From G963663315 sp965208975 (GTDB lineage Bacteria > Pseudomonadota > Gammaproteobacteria > Arenicellales > Poriferihabitantaceae), in contig CBDBQH010000003.1 of NCBI GenBank assembly GCA_965208975.1, positions 1,798,001 through 1,862,000 of the forward strand: a stretch of 64,000 nt of DNA, read 5' to 3'. Every line of letters begins with the position of its first letter. Positions within the stretch are counted from its first letter, which is position 1. The notes beneath the pieces are model-generated. The model saw nothing but the letters and a program-made list of their open reading frames with translations, was not told where the DNA came from and made no database searches. Shown here in pieces: positions 36,721 to 46,142 of the stretch. Both the position numbers and the translations under genes were made by a program.

Positions 36721-37611
36721 TCAGTTCGCGACTCTCCGGGACGGAGAAACAAGGGCCACTCCAGCCATAATGATCAGGACCGACATCCAGACCCAGACGG
36801 TGTGCTTCTCGGAGAAGATGGCGATCCCCCATAGCACTCCCGCCACGGTCACAATATAGCCACACTGGCTCGCGAATACCGGCCCCGCTGTCTTGATGGT
36901 GTAAAAGAACATCGAATAGGCGGCTACATTGACCACCGCTATGCCGGTGATCGCCCAGCCCGAGCGGGTCAGAATCCAGGGGAGCAGATTCCCTGTTCCG
37001 AGTGAGAAGGTGGCCGGGACCAGAAAAACCAGCGACACGACAGTCGCCCCGCACAGCAGTTCAAAAATACTGGTTTCGTAACTGACCCCTTCAGCAATAT
37101 AAACATTTTCAGCGGCGTAAAGCAGTGCGCACAAGACCACCAGCAAGATCCAGAAATTCACGTCATCACTGCTCAATCCCTGGTCCGGTATCACCAGCAA
37201 CAGGATGGCCAGCATCCCGCACAACAACCCCACGGCGCGTTTGATCACAATCCGTTCAAATCTCATCGCCCACATAATGACATAAGTGAACAGCGGCACG
37301 GTAGACACCGTAATCGACAGGATTCCGGCAGATAAATACGGCGCCGCGGTGTAATAAAGTATATTGGGGGCGATATGACCCACTATCCCGATAAACAAAT
37401 ACTTGCCAAGATTCGCAAGCCGGAACACAGGAACTTTAAGCGCCCGGCACACGACAATGAAGATGACCGAACTCACCAGCGCCTGCCAGGCGGCCAGAAC
37501 CAGTGGATGAGACCCGTCGGAGGTCGCAATTAACGCCAGTGAAAAAGTGCCGCCCCACAAAACGCCTGCGACGAAAATCAGCAGGTACGGCAGGACACGG
37601 CTATTTTTCAT
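36721..37611 (-). CDS. EamA/DMT-family transporter
   Basis: An inner-membrane drug/metabolite-type exporter of 296 residues with ten predicted helices in two EamA repeats (VLPYLLIFVAGVLWGGTFSL at the start; LLPWILTRSGWAITGIAVVN and later FASQCGYIVTVAGVLWGIAI in the second). The substrate is unknown. The open frame extends 105 codons upstream, but the ATG at 37611 is the first that gives a normal N-terminus. It is distinct in sequence from the second EamA gene at 49100. Confidence 0.88.
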   Translation of the reverse strand: MKNSRVLPYLLIFVAGVLWGGTFSLALIATSDGSHPLVLAAWQALVSSVIFIVVCRALKVPVFRLANLGKYLFIGIVGHIAPNILYYTAAPYLSAGILSITVSTVPLFTYVIMWAMRFERIVIKRAVGLLCGMLAILLLVIPDQGLSSDDVNFWILLVVLCALLYAAENVYIAEGVSYETSIFELLCGATVVSLVFLVPATFSLGTGNLLPWILTRSGWAITGIAVVNVAAYSMFFYTIKTAGPVFASQCGYIVTVAGVLWGIAIFSEKHTVWVWMSVLIIMAGVALVSPSRRVAN

Positions 37612-37660
37612 CAAGGCAAATTCCGGCGCCGGCGACCTGGAACCAGGATCCCCGTTCAGA

Positions 37661-37852
37661 TCATGTTGAGATTGTGAACTTCTCCGCCTGAGCCGTGACG
37701 CGCCCCGAACCATCTTCATATCCCGCTTCGTATGCGTCATTCGTCCTTTGTTCTTCACGTCCGGGATTGCCCAGAAAACCGCTTGCCCAACCTTGCACGT
37801 ACTCAGGATGGGCGCCAGCCTTTTCGAGTTTCTGTATGGTTTCGTAGTACAT
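37661..37852 (-). CDS. Small hypothetical protein, 63 residues
   Basis: The sequence MYYETIQKLEKAGAHPEYVQ, GWASGFLGNPGREEQRTNDA and YEAGYEDGSGRVTAQ has the composition of a real, compact acidic protein. The frame is open a further dozen codons upstream without a standard start (reads ...NLEITQE before the Met). The ribosome site (AGGA) is very close to the ATG. It lies between pyc (divergent) and the EamA gene (same strand, 49 bp downstream). No function can be given. Confidence 0.55.
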   Translation of the reverse strand: MYYETIQKLEKAGAHPEYVQGWASGFLGNPGREEQRTNDAYEAGYEDGSGRVTAQAEKFTIST

Positions 37853-37987
37853 TTCCTGCGTAATTTCAAGGTTGCTTGCGACCGGCTATTGTCGATCTTT
37901 TGTGACCGCATTTGAATACTCTCCATGGGGTATCCATAAAGTGATAGACTCGCAGATCAGAAACACCAAGTTATAATTATATTCGAG

Positions 37988-40900
37988 ATGACAGCGCCCC
38001 GACAAATAAAATCGATCAAAAGACTGCTGGTGGCCAACCGTAGCGAGATTGCGATCCGTGTGTTTCGCAGCGCCCGCGAGCTGGGCGTCACGCCGGTTGC
38101 GATTTACAGTTATGAAGACCGATATTCTCTGCACCGATTCCAGGCCGACGAGGCTTATCAGGTGGGCGGCGTCGGTGAGCCGATCAGAAATTATCTGAAC
38201 ATTGAGGAAATTGTCGCCCTGGCCAAGGCGCAGAACATTGACGCCATTCATCCGGGCTATGGTTTCCTTTCCGAAAACCCCGAGTTCGCCAGACGTTGCC
38301 GGGAGGAAGGGATCATCTTTGTCGGCCCCTCCATCGAAACCCTGACCTCTCTGGGCAACAAGACTTCGGCAAGATTGATCGCCCAATCCGCCGGGGTGGC
38401 CATACTCGGAGGAGTCAACCGGGCGATAACCGATGTGGCTGACGGCCTTGCGACCGCAGCCCGGACAGGTTATCCGGTTATGCTCAAGGCCGCGCATGGC
38501 GGCGGCGGCCGTGGCATGCGCGTGGTTCACAGTGAGACGGAGTTCAGGCCGGCGTTCGAAGCGGCGCAGCGGGAGTCCCATAGCGCTTTTGGCAGCCGGG
38601 ATATTTTCATGGAAAAACTGATTTCCCGGGCGCGCCATATCGAAGTCCAGATTCTCGGTGATGAGCATGGCAACCGGGTACATTTATTTGAACGCGACTG
38701 CTCCATTCAGCGCCGCTACCAGAAAGTGGTGGAAATCGCTCCCGCCCCGAACCTGGATGCCGGTCTCAGGGAAGAAATCTGCAATGCCGCCTGTACGATC
38801 GCAGAGGCTGTTGCGTACCAGAATGCCGGCACCGTGGAATTTCTGGTTGATGACCAGACCGGCGACTTCTATTTCATAGAAGTCAATCCCAGAATCCAGG
38901 TCGAACACACGGTCACCGAGGAAGTCACCGGCATTGATATTGTGCGCGCGCAGATACTGGTTGCCCAGGGTTATGCGCTGGATAGCCGGGAGGTAGACCT
39001 GCCATCCCAGGAGGCGATCAAGACCCATGGTTTTGCGGTGCAGTGCAGGGTCACGACCGAAGACCCGACCCACCAGTTCATGCCGGACTACGGCCGGTTG
39101 ACGGAATATCGGTCTTCCAGTGGCATCGGCATTCGCCTGGATGCCGGAAGCGCGTTTTCCGGCGCCATAGTAATCCCGTATTTTGATTCGATGCTGGTCA
39201 AGGTGAGCGCCCGGGCGAGAATGTTCGATGGCGCCATTGGCCGTATGAAAAGAGCCCTGAATGAGTTTCGCGTCAGAGGGGTAAAAACCAATATTCCATT
39301 CCTGTTGCGCCTGCTGGACCACCCGACGTTCGAACAGGGACAGTGTACCACCCGGTTCATTGACGAAACCCCGCAGCTTACGGATTTCAAGATCTACCCC
39401 AGCCGCACCTCCAAAATCCTTTCTTACATTTCTGACACAATCGTCAATGGCAACGATGAGGTCAAGGGGCGACCGGTCGCTGAACGGCGCGACCCGGTTC
39501 CGCTTCCCGATTTGCCTGACACGGCGCCCTGCAGGGGGAGTCGTGAAATCTGGTTGCAGGAAGGCATTGAAGGACTGCAGGACTGGATAAAGGGACAGGA
39601 GAAACTGTTATTGACGGACACCACATTCCGGGATGCCCACCAGTCCCTGTTTGCCACTCGCATGCGTACCGTGGACATGCTGAACATCGCGCAACATTAC
39701 GGGACTCTCGCTCCCGGATTGTTCTCCCTGGAAATGTGGGGCGGCGCCACCTTCGATACGTCCATGCGCTTTCTCAGGGAGGACCCGTGGCAACGCCTGG
39801 TTGAAATGCGGGAAAAAATCCCGAACATCCTGTTTCAAATGCTGTTGCGTTCTTCCAGCGTGGTCGGCTATATCAATTATCCGGATAATGTGGTGCGCGA
39901 ATTCGTCCGCCAATCAGTGGCTGCGGGAATGGATATTTTCCGGGTTTTCGATGCGCTCAACTGGCTCCCGAATATGGAGGTCGCCATGGACAGCGTACAA
40001 AAGTACGGTGGCGTCTGCGAGGCGACGATTTGTTACAGCGGCGATATTCTCGATCCGGCCAGGACAAAGTACACCCTCGACTACTATCTTGAGATGGCGC
40101 GGAAACTGGAAGGCATGGGCGCTCATATCCTGTGCGTCAAGGATATGGCGGGACTGCTGAAACCGGACGCGGCCACGCTTTTGATCCGGTCACTGAAACA
40201 GGAGGTCGATATCCCGATTCATTTTCATACCCACGATACATCCGGGATTCAGGCCGCCTCCATATTGAATGGCGCGGCAGTGGGACTGGATATCGCCGAT
40301 GCGGCGTTTGCGCCGATGTCAGGAGGCACTTCCCAGCCCAATCTGAATACCCTCGTCTCAGCGCTTCAACACAATCGGCGCGCGACCCTGCTGAACACGG
40401 ACCACCTTGACCTGCTTGCCGATTACTGGCGTTCGACCCGGGAATTTTACAAGCCTTTCGAATGTGAGACACTGCCGGCCTCGGCGGACCTGTACAAACA
40501 CGAAATGCCGGGCGGTCAATATACCAACCTGTATGAACAGGCGCGTTCGCTGGGTCTGTCGGACCGCTGGGTGGAAATATGCGAAACCTACGCCGCGGTC
40601 AACCAGATGTTCGGTGACATCATCAAGGTGACCCCCACCTCAAAGGTGGTCGGCGATATGGCCTTGTTCATGGTTTCCAATGATCTGACCTGCGCGGATA
40701 TCGAAAATGGAGAGCGGGAACTCGCTTACCCTCAATCCGTTATCGACCTGATGAGCGGGCGTATGGGCAAACCGTACAAGGGCTTCCCGAAAAAGACCAG
40801 GAAGCGGATATTGAAAGGTGAGAAGCCAATGAGCGGCCGACCGGGGCGCAGCCTGCCGGCGGCGGATTTCGAAAAAACCCGAACCCTGTTAAAAACCAAA

Positions 40901-41446
40901 GGACTGGATCAGCCGACCATGAAGGATATACTGTCCTGGACACTTTATTCCGGCGTATTCGAGCAGCTACTCGAGCATCGCCGCAATTATGACGATACCA
41001 GCCACCTGCCCACGCCGGTTTATTTCTACGGACTCAGGCCGAGGGAAGAAATTGTCATTGACGACGAGTTCGGCAAGGCGCTGATCATCAAATATCAGAC
41101 GGTCGGCGACCCTCATCAGGATGGCACACGAACCGCCTTTTTTGAGGTAAACGGCCAACCCAGGGAGGTTGTGGTGAATGACCACAGCCTGGTATCCAGC
41201 GTCATTTCCCACCGCAAGGCAGATCCGGGTGATGACAAACAGGTCGCGGCCCCGATGCCGGGGATGGTGGTCAGCGTTGCCGTGTCGGTCAACGACATGG
41301 TGGAAAAAGGCCAGTCGGTGGTCACTCTGGAAGCGATGAAGATGGAAACCCATTTGACTTTCGAGCGCTCCGGCAAGATTTCAGATGTGCTGGTCAGCGC
41401 TGGCTCCCGGGTCGAATCGGGTGACCTGCTGGTTGTTCTGGAATGA
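37988..41446 (+). CDS. pyc: Pyruvate carboxylase (single-chain)
   Basis: This enzyme carboxylates pyruvate to oxaloacetate with ATP and biotin. The 1152-residue chain holds the biotin carboxylase domain (1-455: LLVANRSEIAIRVFRSAREL, AHGGGGRGMRVVHSE, EVNPRIQVEHTVTEE), the carboxyltransferase domain (about 535-800: LLTDTTFRDAHQSLFATRMR), the tetramerisation region and the C-terminal biotin carrier with LEAMKMETHL (biotinyl Lys). All domains are intact. It supplies oxaloacetate; acetyl-CoA regulation is usual for the family. Confidence 0.97.
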   Translation: MTAPRQIKSIKRLLVANRSEIAIRVFRSARELGVTPVAIYSYEDRYSLHRFQADEAYQVGGVGEPIRNYLNIEEIVALAKAQNIDAIHPGYGFLSENPEFARRCREEGIIFVGPSIETLTSLGNKTSARLIAQSAGVAILGGVNRAITDVADGLATAARTGYPVMLKAAHGGGGRGMRVVHSETEFRPAFEAAQRESHSAFGSRDIFMEKLISRARHIEVQILGDEHGNRVHLFERDCSIQRRYQKVVEIAPAPNLDAGLREEICNAACTIAEAVAYQNAGTVEFLVDDQTGDFYFIEVNPRIQVEHTVTEEVTGIDIVRAQILVAQGYALDSREVDLPSQEAIKTHGFAVQCRVTTEDPTHQFMPDYGRLTEYRSSSGIGIRLDAGSAFSGAIVIPYFDSMLVKVSARARMFDGAIGRMKRALNEFRVRGVKTNIPFLLRLLDHPTFEQGQCTTRFIDETPQLTDFKIYPSRTSKILSYISDTIVNGNDEVKGRPVAERRDPVPLPDLPDTAPCRGSREIWLQEGIEGLQDWIKGQEKLLLTDTTFRDAHQSLFATRMRTVDMLNIAQHYGTLAPGLFSLEMWGGATFDTSMRFLREDPWQRLVEMREKIPNILFQMLLRSSSVVGYINYPDNVVREFVRQSVAAGMDIFRVFDALNWLPNMEVAMDSVQKYGGVCEATICYSGDILDPARTKYTLDYYLEMARKLEGMGAHILCVKDMAGLLKPDAATLLIRSLKQEVDIPIHFHTHDTSGIQAASILNGAAVGLDIADAAFAPMSGGTSQPNLNTLVSALQHNRRATLLNTDHLDLLADYWRSTREFYKPFECETLPASADLYKHEMPGGQYTNLYEQARSLGLSDRWVEICETYAAVNQMFGDIIKVTPTSKVVGDMALFMVSNDLTCADIENGERELAYPQSVIDLMSGRMGKPYKGFPKKTRKRILKGEKPMSGRPGRSLPAADFEKTRTLLKTKGLDQPTMKDILSWTLYSGVFEQLLEHRRNYDDTSHLPTPVYFYGLRPREEIVIDDEFGKALIIKYQTVGDPHQDGTRTAFFEVNGQPREVVVNDHSLVSSVISHRKADPGDDKQVAAPMPGMVVSVAVSVNDMVEKGQSVVTLEAMKMETHLTFERSGKISDVLVSAGSRVESGDLLVVLE

Positions 41447-41452
41447 CCTCGA

Positions 41453-43060
41453 ATGACAGGCGAGCACAAGTATGATTTTGTCGTTATTGGCGCGGGGTCG
41501 GCTGGCTGCGCGCTGGCCAATCGCCTGAGCGCCAACCCCAATCACCGTGTTTTGCTGTTGGAAGCGGGGGGGCGGGACCGCAGCCCCTGGATTCATATAC
41601 CGGTCGGCTATTTCAAGACGATGCACAACCCGCGGATGGACTGGCGCTATGTCACGAACCCGGACCCGGGTCTAAACGGGAGACAGTTAAAATGGCCGCG
41701 AGGGAAGGTACTGGGCGGTTCGAGTTCACTCAACGGTTTATTATATGTTCGCGGACAGCCGGAAGATTTTGACGGATGGGCCAGGCAGGGCAATCCGGGC
41801 TGGTCATACAATGAGGTATTGCCGTACTTTATCCGGTCGGAAGACCAGGAGCGCGGCGAGATTCCCTACCATGGCATCGGCGGCCCGCAGAAAGTTTCGG
41901 ACATCCGGTTCCGCAGGCCGGTCACGGACGCTTTTATCGAGGCGGCCATTCAGTCCGGTATCCCGGCGAATGACGATATAAATGGCAGGTCCCAGGAAGG
42001 GGTCGGCTATTTTCAGTTGACGACCCACAAGGGCCGGCGGTGGAGTACGGCCAAAGGCTATTTGAAACCGGTCATGTCAAGAAGTAACCTGACCGTCATG
42101 ACCCGCGCCCATGTGACCCGGTTACTGGCCGATGACCGCAAAATCGTCGGCGTGGAATTTCGCAAGGACAATCAGATTCAACGGATTTACAGCGAAAAGG
42201 AAACGATATTGAGCGCTGGCGCCATTGGCTCGCCGCAGATTCTGCAACTTTCCGGGATTGGCTCCGGCGCCTTGTCGCAGGAGCTGGGTATTCCGGCGAC
42301 GCTGCACCTTGCGGGGGTGGGGCAAAACCTGCAGGACCATCTACAGATACGCGCTGTTTACAAAACTACCCAACCGACACTGAATGACGAGATCAACAAC
42401 CCCTTGCGGAAGCTGCTCATCGGACTTCAGTACCTGTTTTTCCGGACCGGGCCGTTGACGCTGGCGGCCAGTCAGGTAGTCATCTTCACACGCACCTCCG
42501 ACCAGGTTTCAAGACCCGATATCCAATTCCATTTTCAGCCGCTCAGCTCAGATAATCCGGGCGAAGGAACCCATCCTTTTTCAGCCTTCACTTCTTCTGT
42601 CTGCCAGTTGCGCCCGAAGAGCGCAGGATTCGTCAAAATCCGCACCCCGGACGCGGATCGCCACCCCGACATACAACCCAATTATCTGTCTGTCGAAGAA
42701 GATTGCCGAATCGCGGTAGAAGCCATGAAGGTTTCCCGAAAAATCGCTTCCATGCCAGCGCTGAAACCCCACATTCTTGCCGAATATGACCCCGGAGAAA
42801 ATATCCGCACCGATGAGCAACTACTCGAACATGCCAGAAATTGTGCGACCACCATTTACCATCCCGCCTGTACCTGCAAAATGGGGCCTGCCAATGACCC
42901 GATGGCGGTTGTTGACCACCAGCTGAAAGTGCATGGCCTGGATGGATTGAGGATTGCGGATGCTTCGATCATGCCGGATATCACCTCCGGCAACACCAAC
43001 GCGCCCTGCATCATGATCGGCGAAAAGTGTGCAGACATGATTCTCCAAAGCTGGCAATGA
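41453..43060 (+). CDS. GMC-family FAD oxidoreductase (choline/alcohol dehydrogenase-like)
   Basis: A 535-residue flavoenzyme with the FAD-binding FVVIGAGSAGCALANRL at the N-terminus, the GMC signature around WPRGKVLGGSSSLNGLLYVR, the second signature GAIGSPQILQLSGIGSG, and the C-terminal active-site region IYHPACTCKMG (His) and SGNTNAPCIMIGEKCADMI. Related to choline dehydrogenase BetA and other alcohol dehydrogenases; the substrate is open. It lies 6 bp after pyc and overlaps cca by 4 bases. Confidence 0.9.
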   Translation: MTGEHKYDFVVIGAGSAGCALANRLSANPNHRVLLLEAGGRDRSPWIHIPVGYFKTMHNPRMDWRYVTNPDPGLNGRQLKWPRGKVLGGSSSLNGLLYVRGQPEDFDGWARQGNPGWSYNEVLPYFIRSEDQERGEIPYHGIGGPQKVSDIRFRRPVTDAFIEAAIQSGIPANDDINGRSQEGVGYFQLTTHKGRRWSTAKGYLKPVMSRSNLTVMTRAHVTRLLADDRKIVGVEFRKDNQIQRIYSEKETILSAGAIGSPQILQLSGIGSGALSQELGIPATLHLAGVGQNLQDHLQIRAVYKTTQPTLNDEINNPLRKLLIGLQYLFFRTGPLTLAASQVVIFTRTSDQVSRPDIQFHFQPLSSDNPGEGTHPFSAFTSSVCQLRPKSAGFVKIRTPDADRHPDIQPNYLSVEEDCRIAVEAMKVSRKIASMPALKPHILAEYDPGENIRTDEQLLEHARNCATTIYHPACTCKMGPANDPMAVVDHQLKVHGLDGLRIADASIMPDITSGNTNAPCIMIGEKCADMILQSWQ

Positions 43061-44376
43061 CAGCCGACAAACATCCCCCGGAAGACTCGCTCGAAAGGTA
43101 TCTGGTTGGCGGCGCGGTCAGAGACCGGATCATGGGCCGGCCAGTCACAGACCGTGATTGGGTGGTAGTGGGCTCGACTCCGGATCAGATGACGGGGCTT
43201 GGGTTCCGGCCGGTGGGACGGGATTTCCCGGTATTCCTGCACCCCGATACCCACGAAGAATATGCCCTGGCGCGTACAGAAAGGAAAACGACGCAGGGCT
43301 ATCATGGCTTTGAATTCTCCAGCGACCCGGGTATTACCCTGGAGCAGGATTTAGGCAGACGCGACCTGACCATCAATGCGATGGCCATGGATGACAAGGG
43401 TAATCTGATTGACCCTTATAACGGCAAGCGGGACGTAAAGCGCCGGCTCATCCGCCATGTCTCGGGGGCGTTCAGTGAGGACCCCGTCAGAGTGTTGAGG
43501 GTCGCGCGATTTGCCGCCCGTTTCACGGATTTCAGCGTCTGCCCGGATACGCGCGGATTAATGACCGAAATGGTCGATAACGGAGAGGTGGATACGCTGG
43601 TGGCGGAACGGATCTGGCAGGAAATGTATCAAGCCATGCGGGAGGAAAGGTTTTCCCGGTTTTTGACAGAGCTGCGGGAATGCGGCGCACTGCAACGGCT
43701 TCTGCCCGAAGTAGATGCCCTGTTCGGGGTTCCCCAGGTTGCAAAATACCACCCCGAAATTGACACCGGAATCCATATCCTGATGTCGGTCGACGCGGCC
43801 AGCGCAATGACCCGGGAGCCGCTGGTGATTTTTGCGGTCATGGTGCACGACCTGGGTAAAGCGCTCACGCCCCGCGCCGAACTACCCCGGCACAGAGGCC
43901 ATGAAAAACGCGGTCTGAAACCGATTGAGTCGTTGTGCTCCCGCCTCGGCGTCCCAACCCGTTTTCGTGAATTTGCCCTGAAAGTATGCGAATATCATCT
44001 GCACTGCCACCGCATCCGGCAATTAAGAGCGGACACGGTTTTGCGGGTACTGGAAGCCTTTGATGGCTTCCGCAAACCGGAACGGGTTGAGAAGTTCGCG
44101 CTATGCTGTGATGCAGACCGCCGGGGGCGTACCGGGCATGAAAATGACGGGCGCGAGGAAACCGCCTTGTTGCTGAAAATGCACGACGCGGCGCTCCAGG
44201 TTGAACAAAAGCGGATTGCGGAACAGATCGTGGAAGAATCCGGCGAGGGGCGCCGGGCAGGCTTGCGTATCAAAAAAGCGATCCGGGATCAGCGTATTGC
44301 CGCCATCAACGCAATCAGGGAATCCATCTCCGGCGACAGCGCAAGGTCGATAGCGGACAAAAAATCATCTGCATAG
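43057..44376 (+). CDS. cca: CCA tRNA nucleotidyltransferase with HD domain
   Basis: This enzyme adds or repairs the 3' CCA of tRNAs. The 439-residue protein has the nucleotidyltransferase head (YLVGGAVRDRIMGRPVTDRD, with DRDW carrying the metal-binding Asp), the RRDLTINAMAMDDKGNLIDP block, and a downstream HD phosphohydrolase domain (VIFAVMVHDLGKALTP) typical of gammaproteobacterial Cca. The ATG at 43057 forms ATGA with the upstream stop; an upstream alternative lacks homology. Confidence 0.95.
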   Translation: MTADKHPPEDSLERYLVGGAVRDRIMGRPVTDRDWVVVGSTPDQMTGLGFRPVGRDFPVFLHPDTHEEYALARTERKTTQGYHGFEFSSDPGITLEQDLGRRDLTINAMAMDDKGNLIDPYNGKRDVKRRLIRHVSGAFSEDPVRVLRVARFAARFTDFSVCPDTRGLMTEMVDNGEVDTLVAERIWQEMYQAMREERFSRFLTELRECGALQRLLPEVDALFGVPQVAKYHPEIDTGIHILMSVDAASAMTREPLVIFAVMVHDLGKALTPRAELPRHRGHEKRGLKPIESLCSRLGVPTRFREFALKVCEYHLHCHRIRQLRADTVLRVLEAFDGFRKPERVEKFALCCDADRRGRTGHENDGREETALLLKMHDAALQVEQKRIAEQIVEESGEGRRAGLRIKKAIRDQRIAAINAIRESISGDSARSIADKKSSA

Positions 44377-44443
44377 ATCGATTTGGGGTTATATTCCGTG
44401 TTGATACTCCCTTGAATGACCGTAAACGACCTTTGCCGTATCC

Positions 44444-44890
44444 ATGAAAAAGTTCGACCCGACCGATGCTGAACAAACCGGGCAGGCGCTGGAAGGCTTT
44501 GGCGTGAATTTACTGGTGTCCGATGTTGAAAACACGGTTTTGTTTCTGACCACCGTTCTGGGCTTTGCCGTGGCCACTTCATCGCGGGATTATGCGCTGC
44601 TCAGCGTCAACGGCCAGTGGTTCATGTTGCACGGCGATCATACCTACTGGAACAACCCGTTACCCTCGCTGCTTCCTGAATCCGGCGCCCGCGGCGGCGG
44701 GCTGGAATTGAGACTGTACGAGATTGACCCCGATCAGGCGCAAGACCGGGCCCGTGAGAACAACTACACCGTGTTGATGGAGACGGCGGATAAACCCCAT
44801 GGTCTGCGTGAATGCTTTTTACTCGACCCGGACGGTTATTGCTGGGTGCCCTCGATCAGAAAATCAAATCAGGAGCGGTCCGTTGATTAA
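44444..44890 (+). CDS. VOC-superfamily (glyoxalase-like) protein
   Basis: A 148-residue single-domain protein with the beta-alpha-beta-beta-beta pattern of the vicinal oxygen chelate fold: GFGVNLLVSDVENTVLFLTT, VLGFAVATSSRDYALLSVNG, GGGLELRLYEID and HGLRECFLLDPDGYCWVPS. Metal ligands cannot be set with confidence, and the substrate is unknown. It overlaps the following HAD gene by 8 bp. Confidence 0.85.
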   Translation: MKKFDPTDAEQTGQALEGFGVNLLVSDVENTVLFLTTVLGFAVATSSRDYALLSVNGQWFMLHGDHTYWNNPLPSLLPESGARGGGLELRLYEIDPDQAQDRARENNYTVLMETADKPHGLRECFLLDPDGYCWVPSIRKSNQERSVD

Positions 44891-45584
44891 AGGCATCCTG
44901 TTCGACAAGGACGGCACCCTGCTGGATTTCAACGCCACCTGGCGGTCCGCTTATATTCAGGCGGCCAATCATATCGCCGAATCGGTCGGGCAACCGGAAC
45001 TCGCTGACTCGCTGTTGCGAAGCGGCGGCTACGATCAGGCGACCGGCCAGTGGGGCGCCGATTCGTTACTGGCTTCCGGCAGCAACCGGCAGATCCTGGA
45101 TCTCTGGTCAGGGCAACTCGGGCAACCCCTGAACGGCCCTCAATTATCCGCCATCCGGGACATATTCTCGCATGCCGCCAGCCATCCGGCGCCGGCGATC
45201 AAGAATCTGCGCGGATTTCTGCTGGGATTGAAAGAACGTGGCCTGAAAACCGGCCTGGCGACCATGGACGATGAAGACAATGCGGTCTCCATGATCGAAA
45301 AGCTCAATCTGGAGAACTGTTTTGATTTCGTTTGCGGCGCCGACAGTGGCTATGGCACAAAGCCTGATCCCGGCATGGTTGAGGCATTCTGCCATCACTG
45401 CGATCTGAGCCCCGACCAGGTGATCATGGTCGGCGACAGTCCGAAAGACATCCACATGGGCATCAATGCCGGGGTGGCGCTTTCTGTCGGAGTATTGACC
45501 GGCTCGCACAATCGCCGCGAGCTTGGCAAACATACCGACACGGCGCTGGAGAATATCGCGGAACTGGAAGATTTGCTGGATTGA
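44883..45584 (+). CDS. HAD-family hydrolase (phosphoglycolate phosphatase-like)
   Basis: A 233-residue phosphatase. Motif I is ILFDKDGTLLDFNATW (nucleophile Asp in DKDGT), motif II the LATMDDED region, motif III Lys in YGTKPDPGM, motif IV VIMVGDSPKDIHMG. The start is probably TTG at 44883 with AGGAG nine bases ahead, overlapping the VOC gene end; the frame extends upstream without homology. It resembles Gph-type phosphatases; the substrate is not fixed. Confidence 0.88.
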   Translation: MIKGILFDKDGTLLDFNATWRSAYIQAANHIAESVGQPELADSLLRSGGYDQATGQWGADSLLASGSNRQILDLWSGQLGQPLNGPQLSAIRDIFSHAASHPAPAIKNLRGFLLGLKERGLKTGLATMDDEDNAVSMIEKLNLENCFDFVCGADSGYGTKPDPGMVEAFCHHCDLSPDQVIMVGDSPKDIHMGINAGVALSVGVLTGSHNRRELGKHTDTALENIAELEDLLD

Positions 45585-45658
45585 ACGGTTCAGGTATTGA
45601 ACTATCCACATCATGCCCGGTCTTTAATTACTGAACACTCGTGAATTATACGGACACG

Positions 45659-46132
45659 ATGACTGACTCGAATTTATCCACTGAGCCCCGACTCTGGCGT
45701 AAACCGGAGCGGGAAACCCTGCGTCAGCGCTTGAGCGATATTCAGTACCGGGTAACCCAGAAGGACGCAACCGAGAGGCCGTTCGACAACGAATACAATG
45801 ACGAAAAACGCGAAGGCATCTATGTCGATATTGTCAGTGGCGAACCGCTTTTTTCGTCTATCGACAAATTTGATTCCGGAACCGGCTGGCCAAGTTTTAC
45901 CCGGCCGATTGAGCCGGATTGCGTGGTTGAAAAGACCGACTACCAGCTGTTCATGCGAAGAACCGAAGTCAGAAGCCGCCATGCCGACTCCCATTTAGGC
46001 CATGTGTTCCCGGACGGACCGGCGCCGACCGGATTGCGCTATTGCATGAATTCATCGGCGTTGAGATTTATCCCGAAAGAGTCCATGGAAGCCGAAAACT
46101 ATGGGCAATATCTTTCATTGTTTGCGTCATGA
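45659..46132 (+). CDS. msrB: Peptide-methionine (R)-S-oxide reductase MsrB (zinc-less type)
   Basis: MsrB reduces the R epimer of methionine sulfoxide in proteins. Family blocks are YNDEKREGIYVDIVSGEPLF, KFDSGTGWPSFTRPI, RRTEVRSRHADSHLGHVFPD and the catalytic Cys in RYCMNSSALRFIP. The two CxxC zinc pairs found in many MsrBs are absent (SS replaces SC after PLF). A GTG 18 bases upstream could also start it. The 3' end lies close to the DUF1223 gene. Confidence 0.92.
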   Translation: MTDSNLSTEPRLWRKPERETLRQRLSDIQYRVTQKDATERPFDNEYNDEKREGIYVDIVSGEPLFSSIDKFDSGTGWPSFTRPIEPDCVVEKTDYQLFMRRTEVRSRHADSHLGHVFPDGPAPTGLRYCMNSSALRFIPKESMEAENYGQYLSLFAS

Positions 46133-46142
46133 GGAATTTAAA

